From positions 186,001 to 250,000 of the forward strand of contig NZ_JBPODT010000001.1 of NCBI RefSeq assembly GCF_051390635.1: a stretch of 64,000 nt of DNA, read 5' to 3'. Below the pieces are notes generated by a model. The model made no database searches. It was not told where the DNA came from and saw only the letters and a list, made by a program, of their open reading frames with translations. Shown one piece after another: positions 26,818-35,290 of the stretch; the stretch's first letter is position 1; every line of letters starts with the position of its first letter. Both the position numbers and the translations under genes were made by a program. The stretch is from Microbaculum sp051390635. Its GTDB lineage: Bacteria > Pseudomonadota > Alphaproteobacteria > Rhizobiales > Tepidamorphaceae.

Positions 26818-26833
26818 AGCAATCGCCGTGCCA
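26818..26833 (-). promoter_or_regulatory. Sigma-54 promoter of flgE
   Basis: The minus strand reads TGGCACGGCGATTGCT, a full match to the sigma-54 consensus TGGCACG-N4-TTGCW. The predicted start near 26807 gives a leader of about 57 bases. The -24 half also forms one arm of a 9-bp inverted repeat (CTGGCACGG and CCGTGCCAG, 26808-26834 region). Confidence 0.88.
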
Positions 26834-26916
26834 GCATGCCGCCCCCAATAAATTCAAGGACTTATCGAGAATCCCGGTCGGCGGTTCCGCATCCGATGCG
26901 GAAGAAATTCCCCGCT

Positions 26917-26933
26917 GCGGCAAAAAATGCCGC
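26917..26933. promoter_or_regulatory. Palindrome GCGGCA-N5-TGCCGC, candidate FlbD-type enhancer for flgE
   Basis: Perfect 6-bp arms flank five A residues, 84 bp upstream of the flgE -24 element. The core CGGCA-N5-TGCCG is identical to the one before flgI. It is also 68 bp upstream of the divergent moxR gene. Confidence 0.6.
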
Positions 26934-27000
26934 GCGCCGGTAGCCGCATTGTCGGAACTGCGCTACCAGTTGCCGCGCAATGGATTTGGGAGCCGCCGGA

Positions 27001-27846
27001 ATGCGTTTCGAGGGTACTGGAAGCTACGTCGCCACCGAGGATCTGCGGATCGCCGTCAATGCCGCGATCACGCTGGAGCGCCCGCTGCTGGTCAAGGGCG
27101 AGCCCGGGACGGGCAAGACGGTCCTTGCCCACGAGATGGCCAACAGCCTCGGCGTGCCGCTGCTGGAATGGCACATCAAGTCCACGACCAAGGCCCAGCA
27201 GGGCCTGTACGAGTACGACGCCGTCAGCCGCCTGCGCGACAGCCAGCTCGGCGACGAGCGCGTCCACGACATCCGCAACTACATCCGCCGCGGCCGGCTT
27301 TGGGATGCCTTCACCGCCGAGCAGCGCCCCGTCCTTCTCATCGACGAGATCGACAAGGCCGATATCGAGTTCCCCAACGACCTGCTGCAGGAACTCGACC
27401 GCATGGAATTCTTCGTCTACGAGACCGGCGAGATGATCCATGCGCGCGTCCGCCCGATCGTCGTCATCACCTCCAACAACGAGAAGGAGCTGCCCGACGC
27501 CTTCCTGCGCCGGTGCTTCTTCCACTACATCCGCTTTCCCGATCCCGACACCATGTCGGCGATCGTCGACGTCCACTTCCCCGGCCTCAAGAAGCGCCTT
27601 CTCCAGGAAGCGCTGTCGATCTTCTACGACATCCGCGACGTGCCGGGCCTCAAGAAGAAGCCCTCCACATCCGAGCTGCTCGACTGGATCAAGCTCCTGC
27701 TGTCCGAGGACATCGACGAGACCGCACTGCGCGAGCGCGATCCCAAGAAGCTGATCCCGCCGCTGCATGGCGCGCTGCTCAAGAACGAGCAGGACGTCCA
27801 CCTGTTCGAGCGCCTGGCCTTTATGACGCGGCGCGGCGGCAACTAG
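27001..27846 (+). CDS. MoxR family AAA+ ATPase
   Basis: This is a cytoplasmic AAA+ ATPase of the MoxR class (281 residues), which remodels client proteins usually with a VWA-domain partner. Walker A is GEPGTGKTVLA, Walker B is VLLIDEIDKAD, sensor 1 is VVITSNNEKELPDAFLRRC. The ATG at 27001 has GGGAG eight bases upstream and gives the typical MRFEGTGSYVA start. The expected VWA protein is not adjacent but lies at 38055, about 10 kb away on the same strand. The gene diverges from flgE. Confidence 0.93.
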   Translation: MRFEGTGSYVATEDLRIAVNAAITLERPLLVKGEPGTGKTVLAHEMANSLGVPLLEWHIKSTTKAQQGLYEYDAVSRLRDSQLGDERVHDIRNYIRRGRLWDAFTAEQRPVLLIDEIDKADIEFPNDLLQELDRMEFFVYETGEMIHARVRPIVVITSNNEKELPDAFLRRCFFHYIRFPDPDTMSAIVDVHFPGLKKRLLQEALSIFYDIRDVPGLKKKPSTSELLDWIKLLLSEDIDETALRERDPKKLIPPLHGALLKNEQDVHLFERLAFMTRRGGN

Positions 27847-28006
27847 CCCCTTTCCTCGTCGGATCGGGGCCACCCGGCCGGGGAAACCTCTGAATCACGT
27901 CCGGCTCACACGAACTTGAACGGCGGCGACAAGGCCGCCGGCCGAATGGATGCGTAGCTCCCGCCAATCCTCCACGAGAGGTCAACCACGGTTACGGGAG
28001 AACGAC

Positions 28007-28558
28007 ATGAAACCGTTCAAGTACGCTGTCTTCGGAATTGCCGGCCTGGCGCTCGCCGCCGCCGTATCGACGCCCTCGATCGCCAAAATGGTCGGTGGTG
28101 CCGAGATGTATGCGTCGAAAAACATCGTCGAGAACGCCTCGGCCTCCCAGGACCACAAGACCCTTGTCGCCGCCGTCCAGGCCGCCGGTCTGGTCGAGAC
28201 GCTCCAGGGCGAAGGCCCCTTCACGGTCTTCGCGCCGGTCGACGCGGCTTTCGAGAAGCTGCCCGCCGGCACCGTGGAAACGCTGCTCCAGCCCGACAAC
28301 AAGGACCAGCTGGTTGCCGTTCTCACCTACCATGTGGTTCCCGGTGACGTGACCGCGTCGGCCCTCGTCGACAAGATCGCGGCGATGGGCGGCAAGGCGG
28401 AACTGACGACCGTGCAGGGCGCCACCCTGACCGCCATGCTCGACGGCGACGCCGTCAAGATCATGGACGCGAAGGGCAATACCGCGACCGTCACCGTCGC
28501 CGACGTCGATCAGTCCAACGGCGTCATCCACGTCATCGATACGGTTCTGCTTCCCTGA
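28007..28558 (+). CDS. Secreted fasciclin (FAS1) domain protein
   Basis: This 183-residue protein has a Sec signal peptide (MKPFKYAVFGIAGLALAAAV, cleavage near SIA-K) and one FAS1 domain. The domain's conserved blocks are present: H1-type GPFTVFAPVDAAFEKLP, the YH motif in LTYHVVPGDV, and H2-type NGVIHVIDTVLLP. FAS1 domains mediate adhesion or surface contacts, and the bacterial role is poorly defined. CGGGAG precedes the ATG, and a strong terminator follows, so it is a single-gene unit. Confidence 0.93.
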   Translation: MKPFKYAVFGIAGLALAAAVSTPSIAKMVGGAEMYASKNIVENASASQDHKTLVAAVQAAGLVETLQGEGPFTVFAPVDAAFEKLPAGTVETLLQPDNKDQLVAVLTYHVVPGDVTASALVDKIAAMGGKAELTTVQGATLTAMLDGDAVKIMDAKGNTATVTVADVDQSNGVIHVIDTVLLP

Positions 28559-28581
28559 CCTATCGGCCGTCCGGCCGAAGC

Positions 28582-28620
28582 GGGACCGCGGTCGGTTCGA
28601 CCGCGGTCCCTTTCCGTTTT
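28582..28620 (+). terminator. Intrinsic terminator after the fasciclin gene
   Basis: A 13-bp perfect stem (GGGACCGCGGTCG and CGACCGCGGTCCC) with a 3-base loop is followed by TTTCCGTTTT. Confidence 0.88.
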
Positions 28621-28836
28621 CGGTGTAGAAGAATCGGGCATGCGACGGCCGCACGGGCCGCCCGTGTTGGCCTCGAATCGTTTGGATAGACACCTGTCTT
28701 CCAGTACGATAGCCACGGTCTCGCCGGGACCGGAAAACGCGTCCCGGTCATGGCGGCACGCACCGAAACGCGACGCCATGGCAAGAAACGCGAGTCCATC
28801 GGAACGCATTGGCGGAAGAACCACAGGAACCAGCAG

Positions 28837-29298
28837 ATGAAAACCAGACTTGCAACGATTGCATGCGCCGCGCTCGTTTCGCTGGGCATGGCGGGCAATG
28901 CCGCCGCCCAGTCGCACGCGAGCTGCGACGCCTATGCCCGCGACTACGCCAAGCGCGTCTCCTCCGGCACCGAGGTGCTCGGCGGCGCGGCGGTGGGCGC
29001 GGTGGGCGGCGCGATCATCGGCGGCATCATCGGTGGCAGCAGGGGAGCCGGCACGGGCGCCCTGATCGGTGGCGGCACCGGCGCCGTGGGTGGCGCTGCG
29101 ACCCACGCCCAGCGCTACCAGAACGCCTACGACACCGCCTACTACAACTGCATGAACCAGCGCGCGGCGCAGCCTGCCGGCGGCATGCAGCCCTGGACGC
29201 CGGCCTGGTACCAGTACTGTTCGTCGAAGTATCGCTCGTTCGACCCGAATACGGGCTACTACACGACCTACAGCGGCCAGAAGCGGTTCTGCCAGTAG
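28837..29298 (+). CDS. Exported glycine-zipper protein with BA14K-like C-terminus
   Basis: This 153-residue protein has a Sec signal (MKTRLATIACAALVSLGMAG, cleavage near AAAQS), a glycine-zipper membrane-inserting segment (GAVGGAIIGGIIGGSRGAGT, residues about 53-72 and on to 90), and a C-terminal aromatic Cys-containing motif (WYQYCSSKYRSFDPNTGYYT) that resembles the BA14K lectin-like family of Brucella and relatives. The zipper segments suggest outer-membrane or envelope association. AGGAA precedes the ATG. The function is unknown; the combination suggests a surface protein. Confidence 0.8.
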   Translation: MKTRLATIACAALVSLGMAGNAAAQSHASCDAYARDYAKRVSSGTEVLGGAAVGAVGGAIIGGIIGGSRGAGTGALIGGGTGAVGGAATHAQRYQNAYDTAYYNCMNQRAAQPAGGMQPWTPAWYQYCSSKYRSFDPNTGYYTTYSGQKRFCQ

Positions 29299-29312
29299 GC
29301 CGACGAGACCGG

Positions 29313-29346
29313 ACGCCGGGCCCCGAGGCCCGGCGTCTTTGCTTTA
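29313..29346 (+). terminator. Intrinsic terminator after the glycine-zipper gene
   Basis: ACGCCGGGCC pairs perfectly with GGCCCGGCGT (CCGA loop), followed by CTTTGCTTT. It also faces the convergent GGDEF gene. Confidence 0.85.
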
Positions 29347-29350
29347 CCGG

Positions 29351-30826
29351 TCAGCCAGTTTCCGCATCGAGCGCATGCGCGACGGCGCAGCTGCATTCGA
29401 CCCGGTTGCGGCCCTGCCACTTGGCGGCGTAGAGCGCCTCGTCCGCCAGCGCCACCAGGGTCTCGACATCGCAGGGCGGCTGAATCGTCGTCACCCCGAA
29501 ACTCGCCGTCACCTTGATTGGCCGACCGGGATTGCCGTGCTCCGTCTCGGCGATGATCCGGCGTAGGGTTTCGGCGATCTGGCAGCCGTAGTCGTCACGC
29601 GCCTCGGGCAGGAACACGCCGAACTCCTCGCCGCCGAGGCGACCGAACACGGCGTCGTCGCCGAAATGCCCGGAGACGATCCGGGCGATTTCACGAAGAA
29701 CGCCGTCTCCCGCCGGGTGGCCGTAGCGATCGTTCACCGCCTTGAAATCGTCGATATCGAACAGGATCAGCGCCGATTGCGGCGCCGTTTCGTCGGCCCC
29801 GTCCAGGCAATCGGTCATGGACTGGATGAAGCGGCGGCGGTTGGCGATCCCCGTCAGCGGGTCGGTTTCGGCGAGCTGCTTGAGCTCGGCCTCCAGACGC
29901 CGGCGCCGCGCCACTTCCGAGCGCAGCTCCGCGTTCACCTTGACCAGGCTCGCATGCTGGGTCTCCAGCGTCTGCATGGTCTTCTGCAGCTGCGTCAGGT
30001 CGGAGATGGTGATCGCCAGCCCGTCGCCGACCCTGGCGCTGCTGATACGGTAGACGCCGCCCCGGGCGCCCGACGCCTCCAGCGACTCGTAGACGCTGGT
30101 GACTCCGGTCTCCAGGCTCGCGAGAAGATCGGGCCAAACGCTTTCGAGATCCGCGAGCGGCAGCACCGATTTCAGCCGCTTGCCCACCAGATCGACCGGG
30201 TCGTCGCCGAACAGCGCCGCCGCCGAACTGTTGATCGCCGTGATCTCGAAATCGTCGACCGCGCCGATGGGGTCGCGCGCGGCCGAAACCACCAGGACGC
30301 CGTGCTGGCTGGCGTTGAAGACCGCGCGGATCAGGTCGTAGTTGTCGGCCCGCGACCGCACGTACACGAGCATCCCGGCGTTGCCGTTTTCCTGGCGCAG
30401 CGGCAGCAAGAGCCGCTCGCTGGCGCCGGGAATGCCGAAACTGACCTTGCGCTGGACGGTGAATGTCGGCGCGCCCGTCTCGACGCAGTACTTGTAGCGC
30501 GGCATGTAGGCCCGCGCGGTGGGATACGGCATCTCGCCCAGCAGGCGCCCCGTGGGGTCGTGGCCGAAGAGCGCGGAAACCTGTTCGCCGACGACCTCAA
30601 AGCGGAAGTCGCCGTTCTCGGCGTTCAGAAGCATGAGGTTGACGCCGGCGGGCCCGACGATGTGCCTGGCAAACCGGTCCCGACGCGGCAGCCCCCCGTC
30701 CTCGCGCGCGGCATGACGCCAGTCGTCGAGCAGGTCCCGAACCTCGGCGAAGACGGTCCGCCTTTCAATCCCATCAAAGTAAATTTCGATTTCCGGTTGT
30801 CCCGCCGCAGATCCAAGTGACGCCAC
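29351..30826 (-). CDS. PAS-GGDEF diguanylate cyclase
   Basis: This 491-residue cytoplasmic protein makes c-di-GMP from GTP. The order is an N-terminal PAS-like region (about 20-150), a second PAS (about 160-270, with AVFNASQHGVLVVSAARDP), a coiled coil (LETQHASLVKVNAELRSEVA), then GGDEF (about 325-485). The active site is GRLGGEEFGVFLP, a functional GGEEF variant, with DPLTGIANRRRF and FDIDDFKAVNDRYGHPAGD intact. The inhibitory I-site RxxD is absent (GDDA in its place), so product feedback is not expected. No membrane helix is seen. The GTG start at 30826 has a poor ribosome site, so the N-terminus is uncertain. Confidence 0.92.
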   Translation of the reverse strand: MASLGSAAGQPEIEIYFDGIERRTVFAEVRDLLDDWRHAAREDGGLPRRDRFARHIVGPAGVNLMLLNAENGDFRFEVVGEQVSALFGHDPTGRLLGEMPYPTARAYMPRYKYCVETGAPTFTVQRKVSFGIPGASERLLLPLRQENGNAGMLVYVRSRADNYDLIRAVFNASQHGVLVVSAARDPIGAVDDFEITAINSSAAALFGDDPVDLVGKRLKSVLPLADLESVWPDLLASLETGVTSVYESLEASGARGGVYRISSARVGDGLAITISDLTQLQKTMQTLETQHASLVKVNAELRSEVARRRRLEAELKQLAETDPLTGIANRRRFIQSMTDCLDGADETAPQSALILFDIDDFKAVNDRYGHPAGDGVLREIARIVSGHFGDDAVFGRLGGEEFGVFLPEARDDYGCQIAETLRRIIAETEHGNPGRPIKVTASFGVTTIQPPCDVETLVALADEALYAAKWQGRNRVECSCAVAHALDAETG

Positions 30827-30991
30827 GTTTATTTTGCTCCCGTGCCGATCGTCTGGTGGTCCTCGCCCCGGAGTTAGCTACGTAGCGTCAGAAACTGAAA
30901 AAGTTCGTGTTTATAAAACTAGAATTGTATCGATTACGGATTTTAGGCGGCAAAAAGACGAGATCCCGACGCCCCCGTCCCCGGGCCGAAC
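30827..30991. other. AT-richer intergenic segment without a gene
   Basis: This 165-bp stretch between two minus-strand genes contains an AT-rich run (about 30885-30950) unlike the surrounding GC-rich DNA. It probably carries the promoter of the GGDEF gene. No hairpin, small gene or RNA family was recognised. Confidence 0.4.
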
Positions 30992-32299
30992 TCACGCGGA
31001 CCCGTCGCCGCGACGGGCTCTGCGCTCTTCCAGAGCGTCGAGAAATTGCAACTTCCAGTATATGAACTGGGTTGCCGCACGGCCGAGCGATCCGCCGGCC
31101 CACAGCGGGCGATACGGCCTGAACCGCTTCCAGGTGTCGTCGCCGCCGGCGATGGCGCGCGCGATCAGGCTGCCGCCGATCGCCGTGGTATTGAGTCCGT
31201 GCCCGCCGAACGCCGTGCAGGCCCACAGGCCTTCGCCGATGCGCCCGATCAGCGGCATCTTGTGCACCGCGTACCCCATCAGGCCGCCCCAGGCGAAATC
31301 GACGCGGAAGTCGCCGAGCTGCGGATAGATCGCCAGGATGTCGCGCTTCAGCATCTCCGCCAGCCGCGCCGGCTCGGAGCGGCGCGTGGTGATGCGCCCG
31401 CCCCACAGCAGCCGGCCATCCTCGACGATCCGGTAGTAGTCGGAGGCGCGCCGGGTGTCGCCGATGCAGCCGCCAAACCGGATCGCCTCGGCCAGACGGT
31501 CGGCCATCGGCTCGGTGACGATCACGTAGGTCGCGACCGGCAGCACCGCCCGGTCGATCTGCCGCCACAGCCTCGGCGGATAGGCGCTGCCCGCAAGCAC
31601 CAAGTGGCGCGCCGACACCGTGCCCCGCGGCGTCTCGACGATCCAGCCGGCACGCCCGCGATCGAGCCGCTGCGCCGGCGTCCCCTCGCAGATCCGCGCG
31701 CCCTTCGCCTCGGCGTCGGCGGCCAGCGCCAGCGCATAGTTGAGCGGATGGATATGGAACGCGGTCGTGTCGTGCAGCCCCTGGAAGTAGGTGTTCGTCC
31801 TCAGGGTCTCGCGCACCCGTTCGGTCGGCCAGAAATCCCGCGGATGCCCGTAGCGGGTCGCCATGGTCTCGGCGCGGCGCTTCAGCCCCTCCGCGTCGTC
31901 GTAGCGGATCACCTTCAGCCAGCCCGGCACCGGGTCTACGCCCGCCGGCTTCAGGTCGTCGATCGCCCCGCGCACATAGTCCACGCCCTCGACGGACAGG
32001 TCCCACAGCGCCCTTGCATGCTCGTAGCCGAGCTTGTCCTCGATCGCGTCGATGCCTTCGGCATAGCCCGGCGAGACGAAACCGCCGTTGCGGCCGGACG
32101 CCGCCCAGCCGACGCGCGCGCTTTCCACCAGCACCACCGAGCGTCCGGCGGCGGCGAGCTCCCGCGCGGTGGTGAGACCCGCGAGCCCGCCGCCGATCAC
32201 GCAGACCTCGGCCTCTGCCTTCCCCGCCAGCGGCGGCCGGGCCGGCGCCTCCGTCATGGTCGCGGCATAAAAGCTGTCTATGTGGGCTGGATCGGTCAT
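30992..32299 (-). CDS. DAO-family FAD oxidoreductase, PuuB/OrdL-like
   Basis: This 435-residue flavoprotein oxidises an amine or amino acid using FAD bound at VCVIGGGLAGLTTA, with the second FAD contact ASGRNGGFVSPG typical of the gamma-glutamylputrescine oxidase (PuuB/OrdL) group. The C-terminal FAD segment is GLWACTAFGGHGLNTTAIGG. The substrate cannot be fixed from sequence; gamma-glutamyl polyamines are likely because a PuuA-like ligase is encoded at 59487. It is monocistronic and diverges from the crotonase gene at 32405. Confidence 0.87.
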   Translation of the reverse strand: MTDPAHIDSFYAATMTEAPARPPLAGKAEAEVCVIGGGLAGLTTARELAAAGRSVVLVESARVGWAASGRNGGFVSPGYAEGIDAIEDKLGYEHARALWDLSVEGVDYVRGAIDDLKPAGVDPVPGWLKVIRYDDAEGLKRRAETMATRYGHPRDFWPTERVRETLRTNTYFQGLHDTTAFHIHPLNYALALAADAEAKGARICEGTPAQRLDRGRAGWIVETPRGTVSARHLVLAGSAYPPRLWRQIDRAVLPVATYVIVTEPMADRLAEAIRFGGCIGDTRRASDYYRIVEDGRLLWGGRITTRRSEPARLAEMLKRDILAIYPQLGDFRVDFAWGGLMGYAVHKMPLIGRIGEGLWACTAFGGHGLNTTAIGGSLIARAIAGGDDTWKRFRPYRPLWAGGSLGRAATQFIYWKLQFLDALEERRARRGDGSA

Positions 32300-32404
32300 C
32301 TACAGTCTCGCGCGCGCTACGCTGGCTGACGTCACTGGGACGGCTGGTTATGGTATGCAGCGTCCTTCGGCAAGCCGCCGGAAGGATACAACCGGGAAAT
32401 CGAA

Positions 32405-33172
32405 ATGAGCGACCACATCCAGAGCCGCCGCGAGGGCCACGTCCTCGTCGTCCGCATCGCGCGGCCGGACAAGAAGAACGCCCTGACCGTCGACATGTAC
32501 GCCGCGCTGGCCGATGCGATCGCCGGCGCCGAGGCGGACCGCGATGTGCGCGCCATCGTCCTGCTCGGCAGCGAAGGCACCTTCTGCGCCGGCAACGACA
32601 TCGGCGACTTCCTGTCGCGTCCCCCGCACGACGAGGACGCGCCGGTGGTGCGCTACCTCAGGGCGCTCGCCCGCTCGACCGTTCCGCTCATCGCCGGCGT
32701 CGACGGCGACGCGGTCGGCATCGGCACCACCACGCTGCTGCACTGCGACATGGTGTTCGTGACCGCGCGGGCGAAGCTGCGCCTGCCCTTCGTCAATCTC
32801 GGGCTGGTGCCGGAAGCCGGCTCGACGCTGCTGCTGCCGCGGCTGCTCGGCCACGTGCGCGCCGCCGAGTTGATCATGCTGGGCGATCCCTTCGACGGGG
32901 CGCGTGCCGTCGAGCTCGGCATCGCCAACCATGTCGTCGCGCCCGAGGCGCTGGAGGCCGACGTCATGGACGTCGCCGCCCGTATCGCCGCGCAGCCGCC
33001 CTCCGCCATGCGCGAGTCCAAGCGGCTCCTGAAGGGCGACGTTGCCGCCCTAGAGGCGCGGATCCTGGAGGAAGTGCGCATCTTCACCGCCCAGCTGTCC
33101 TCGCCCGAGGCGCGCGAGGCGTTCACCGCCTTCATGGAAAAGCGCAAGCCCGATTTCTCCAAGATCGCCTGA
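32405..33172 (+). CDS. Crotonase family enoyl-CoA hydratase/isomerase
   Basis: This 255-residue crotonase-fold enzyme acts on acyl-CoA thioesters. The oxyanion-hole segments are GTFCAGNDIGDF and VDGDAVGIGTTTLLHCDMVF. Of the two catalytic glutamates of classic hydratases, the first (QPE) position here reads LPFVNLGL without Glu, whereas the second position is kept in AAELIML. This is more like a delta3-delta2-enoyl-CoA isomerase than a hydratase, but substrates of the family are hard to predict. A GAAA-type ribosome site precedes the ATG, and sixA follows after 17 bp, perhaps co-transcribed. Confidence 0.9.
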   Translation: MSDHIQSRREGHVLVVRIARPDKKNALTVDMYAALADAIAGAEADRDVRAIVLLGSEGTFCAGNDIGDFLSRPPHDEDAPVVRYLRALARSTVPLIAGVDGDAVGIGTTTLLHCDMVFVTARAKLRLPFVNLGLVPEAGSTLLLPRLLGHVRAAELIMLGDPFDGARAVELGIANHVVAPEALEADVMDVAARIAAQPPSAMRESKRLLKGDVAALEARILEEVRIFTAQLSSPEAREAFTAFMEKRKPDFSKIA

Positions 33173-33189
33173 CCCCGGAGCCCGATCCC

Positions 33190-33714
33190 ATGCCCCGCCT
33201 GCTTTTGCTCCGCCACGCCAAGTCGTCCTGGTCCGAACCCGGCCGCGCCGATTTCGACCGTCCGCTCAACAGCCGCGGGCGATCCGCGGCACCCGCGATC
33301 GCGAAGTTCATGGTGCAGCAGGGCCTGTTGCCGCAGCGCATCGTCTGCTCCACCGCCCAGCGGGCCCGCGAGACCCTGGCGCTGATGCTGCCGCACATGG
33401 CCTCCGACATGGAGGTGGCATTCCTCCGCCGCCTCTACGAGGCCGACGCCGAGGGCTATCTGACCGCCGCGCGGATGGCCGGCGGCACCGCCAACACGCT
33501 GATGCTGGTCGGCCACAACCCGGCGATGGAAGAAGTGGCGATGGTGCTGGCGCCGGCCGGCGACGCCCGGGCGCTGACGCTGATGCGCGAAAAATACCCG
33601 ACCGGCGCGCTCGCCGTCATCGATTTCGACGGCCCGCGCTGGGACGAGATCGGCCCCGGTTCCGGCCGCCTGACCGCCTTCTGCACGCCCAAGATGCTCG
33701 ACGTAGAAGATTGA
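33190..33714 (+). CDS. sixA: SixA-type phosphohistidine phosphatase
   Basis: This 174-residue histidine phosphatase has the RHG-like catalytic start LLLLRHAKSSW, the second motif IVCSTAQRARET, and the second catalytic His in LMLVGHNPAMEEVA. SixA removes phosphate from histidine of phosphotransfer proteins (ArcB or the nitrogen PTS in E. coli). The ATG at 33190 follows the crotonase stop closely. The client here is unknown. Confidence 0.9.
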   Translation: MPRLLLLRHAKSSWSEPGRADFDRPLNSRGRSAAPAIAKFMVQQGLLPQRIVCSTAQRARETLALMLPHMASDMEVAFLRRLYEADAEGYLTAARMAGGTANTLMLVGHNPAMEEVAMVLAPAGDARALTLMREKYPTGALAVIDFDGPRWDEIGPGSGRLTAFCTPKMLDVED

Positions 33715-33778
33715 AATAGAAGCGTTTTCCGACCCGCTATTTCGAAAGCGAGCCATCGCTCCTACATTGCTGACGGGA

Positions 33779-35290
33779 ATGACCGGCAGTGAGCGCAGCG
33801 TGACCAGAACGTCCATCGCCGACGAGGCCCGGCTCGCGGTCGGCAATCTCATCGATTTCGCAGGCGGCCTCGTCGCCCCCTCGCTGAGGCTCGGGGTCAC
33901 CGGCCTGTCGCGCTCGGGAAAGACGGTGTTCATCACCGCCCTCGTCCACAATCTCGTCCACGGCGGCCGCCTGCCGGTGTTCGACGCCATGGCCGAGGGA
34001 CGCCTGTCGCGCGCCCATCTCGATCCGCAGCCAGACGACGACGTGCCCCGCTTCGACTACGAGGCCCATGTCGAGGCGCTCACCGGCAAGGACCGGCACT
34101 GGCCGGAGTCGACGCGCCGGGTCAGCGAGCTCAGGGTCACGATCGAATACGAGTCGGCCACCTTCTGGGGCAGCCGGGTCGGCCCCGGCAAGCTGCATCT
34201 GGATATCGTCGACTACCCCGGCGAGTGGCTGCTCGACCTGCCGCTCCTGAACCAGAGCTACGCCGACTGGTCGGCCCGCACGATCGCGCAGTCGCGCGTG
34301 GCGCCGCGATCGCGGCTGGCGGCCGACTGGCACGCCCATCTTCAGACGCTGGATCCCGACAGTCCCGACGACGAGACCGCCGCCCGCATGGCCGCCGAGC
34401 TCTTCACCACCTATCTGCGCGCCTGCCGCGACGAGCGCTTCTCGCTCTCCGCCCTGCCGCCCGGCCGGTTCCTGATGCCCGGCGACCTCGAGGGCTCGCC
34501 GGCGCTCACCTTCGCGCCCCTCGACTTGCGCCCGGACGCCCGCGCCGGCCGGCATACGCTCGCCGCGATGATGGAGCGCCGCTACGAGGCCTACAAGTCC
34601 GTGGTGGTGAAGCCGTTCTTCCGCGATCATTTCGCCCGCCTCGACCGCCAGATCGTGCTGGTCGACGCGCTGCAGGCCCTGAATGCCGGCCCCTCGGCGA
34701 TCGCCGACCTGGAAACCGCCCTGTCGGAGATCCTCGCCTGCTTCCGGCCCGGACGCGCGAGCTGGCTGTCGCGCATCCTCACCCGCCGCATCGACCGGAT
34801 CGTCTTTGCCGCCACCAAGGCCGACCACCTGCACCACCGCAGCCACGACCGGCTCGAGGCGATCCTGTCGCGCCTCGTCCAGACCGCCGCCGCGCGCGCC
34901 GCCTTCGCCGGCGCCGAGGTCGACGTGGTCGCCCTGGCCTCCGTCCGCGCCACCCGCGAGGCGACCGTCAGGCGCGGGCGCGAGAGCCTCGACTGCATCG
35001 TCGGCACGCCCGAGAAGGGCCAGCGCGTCGACGGCGAGACGTTCGACGGCAAGGAGGAAATCGCCATATTTCCCGGGGATTTACCCGCAGATCCGGAATC
35101 GGTTTTCGAACACCCTGAATCAATCTTCGAAGTCCCTGAATCGGTTTCCGAGGACGAAGCCGAGGCCTATCGCTTCGTGCGCTTCCGCCCGCCGGCCCTT
35201 CAGCGCACCGCCGAAGGCCTGTCGCTGTCGCTGCCCCACATCCGGCTCGACCGGACGCTGCAGTTCCTGATCGGAGACCGGCTCGCATGA
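33779..35290 (+). CDS. ycjX: YcjX family GTP-binding protein
   Basis: This protein of about 503 residues belongs to the YcjX/DUF463 family of P-loop GTPase-like stress proteins. Walker A is GLSRSGKTVFIT; the DIVDYPGEWLLDLPLL segment supplies a Walker-B-like site and FAATKADHLHHR resembles a G4 motif. An acidic insertion near the C-terminus contains three PES[VI] heptads (35090-35152). The start is uncertain: ATG 33779 and GTG 33800 are both possible and neither has a good ribosome site. Its stop overlaps ycjF by 4 bp, and the ycjX-ycjF pairing is conserved widely. Molecular function is not established. Confidence 0.9.
   Translation: MTGSERSVTRTSIADEARLAVGNLIDFAGGLVAPSLRLGVTGLSRSGKTVFITALVHNLVHGGRLPVFDAMAEGRLSRAHLDPQPDDDVPRFDYEAHVEALTGKDRHWPESTRRVSELRVTIEYESATFWGSRVGPGKLHLDIVDYPGEWLLDLPLLNQSYADWSARTIAQSRVAPRSRLAADWHAHLQTLDPDSPDDETAARMAAELFTTYLRACRDERFSLSALPPGRFLMPGDLEGSPALTFAPLDLRPDARAGRHTLAAMMERRYEAYKSVVVKPFFRDHFARLDRQIVLVDALQALNAGPSAIADLETALSEILACFRPGRASWLSRILTRRIDRIVFAATKADHLHHRSHDRLEAILSRLVQTAAARAAFAGAEVDVVALASVRATREATVRRGRESLDCIVGTPEKGQRVDGETFDGKEEIAIFPGDLPADPESVFEHPESIFEVPESVSEDEAEAYRFVRFRPPALQRTAEGLSLSLPHIRLDRTLQFLIGDRLA
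35090..35152 (+). repeat. 21-bp imperfect tandem repeat in ycjX
   Basis: Three 21-bp units encode DPESVFE, HPESIFE and VPESVSE. The stretch has a lower GC content than the rest of the gene and sits in a flexible acidic part of the protein. Confidence 0.85.
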
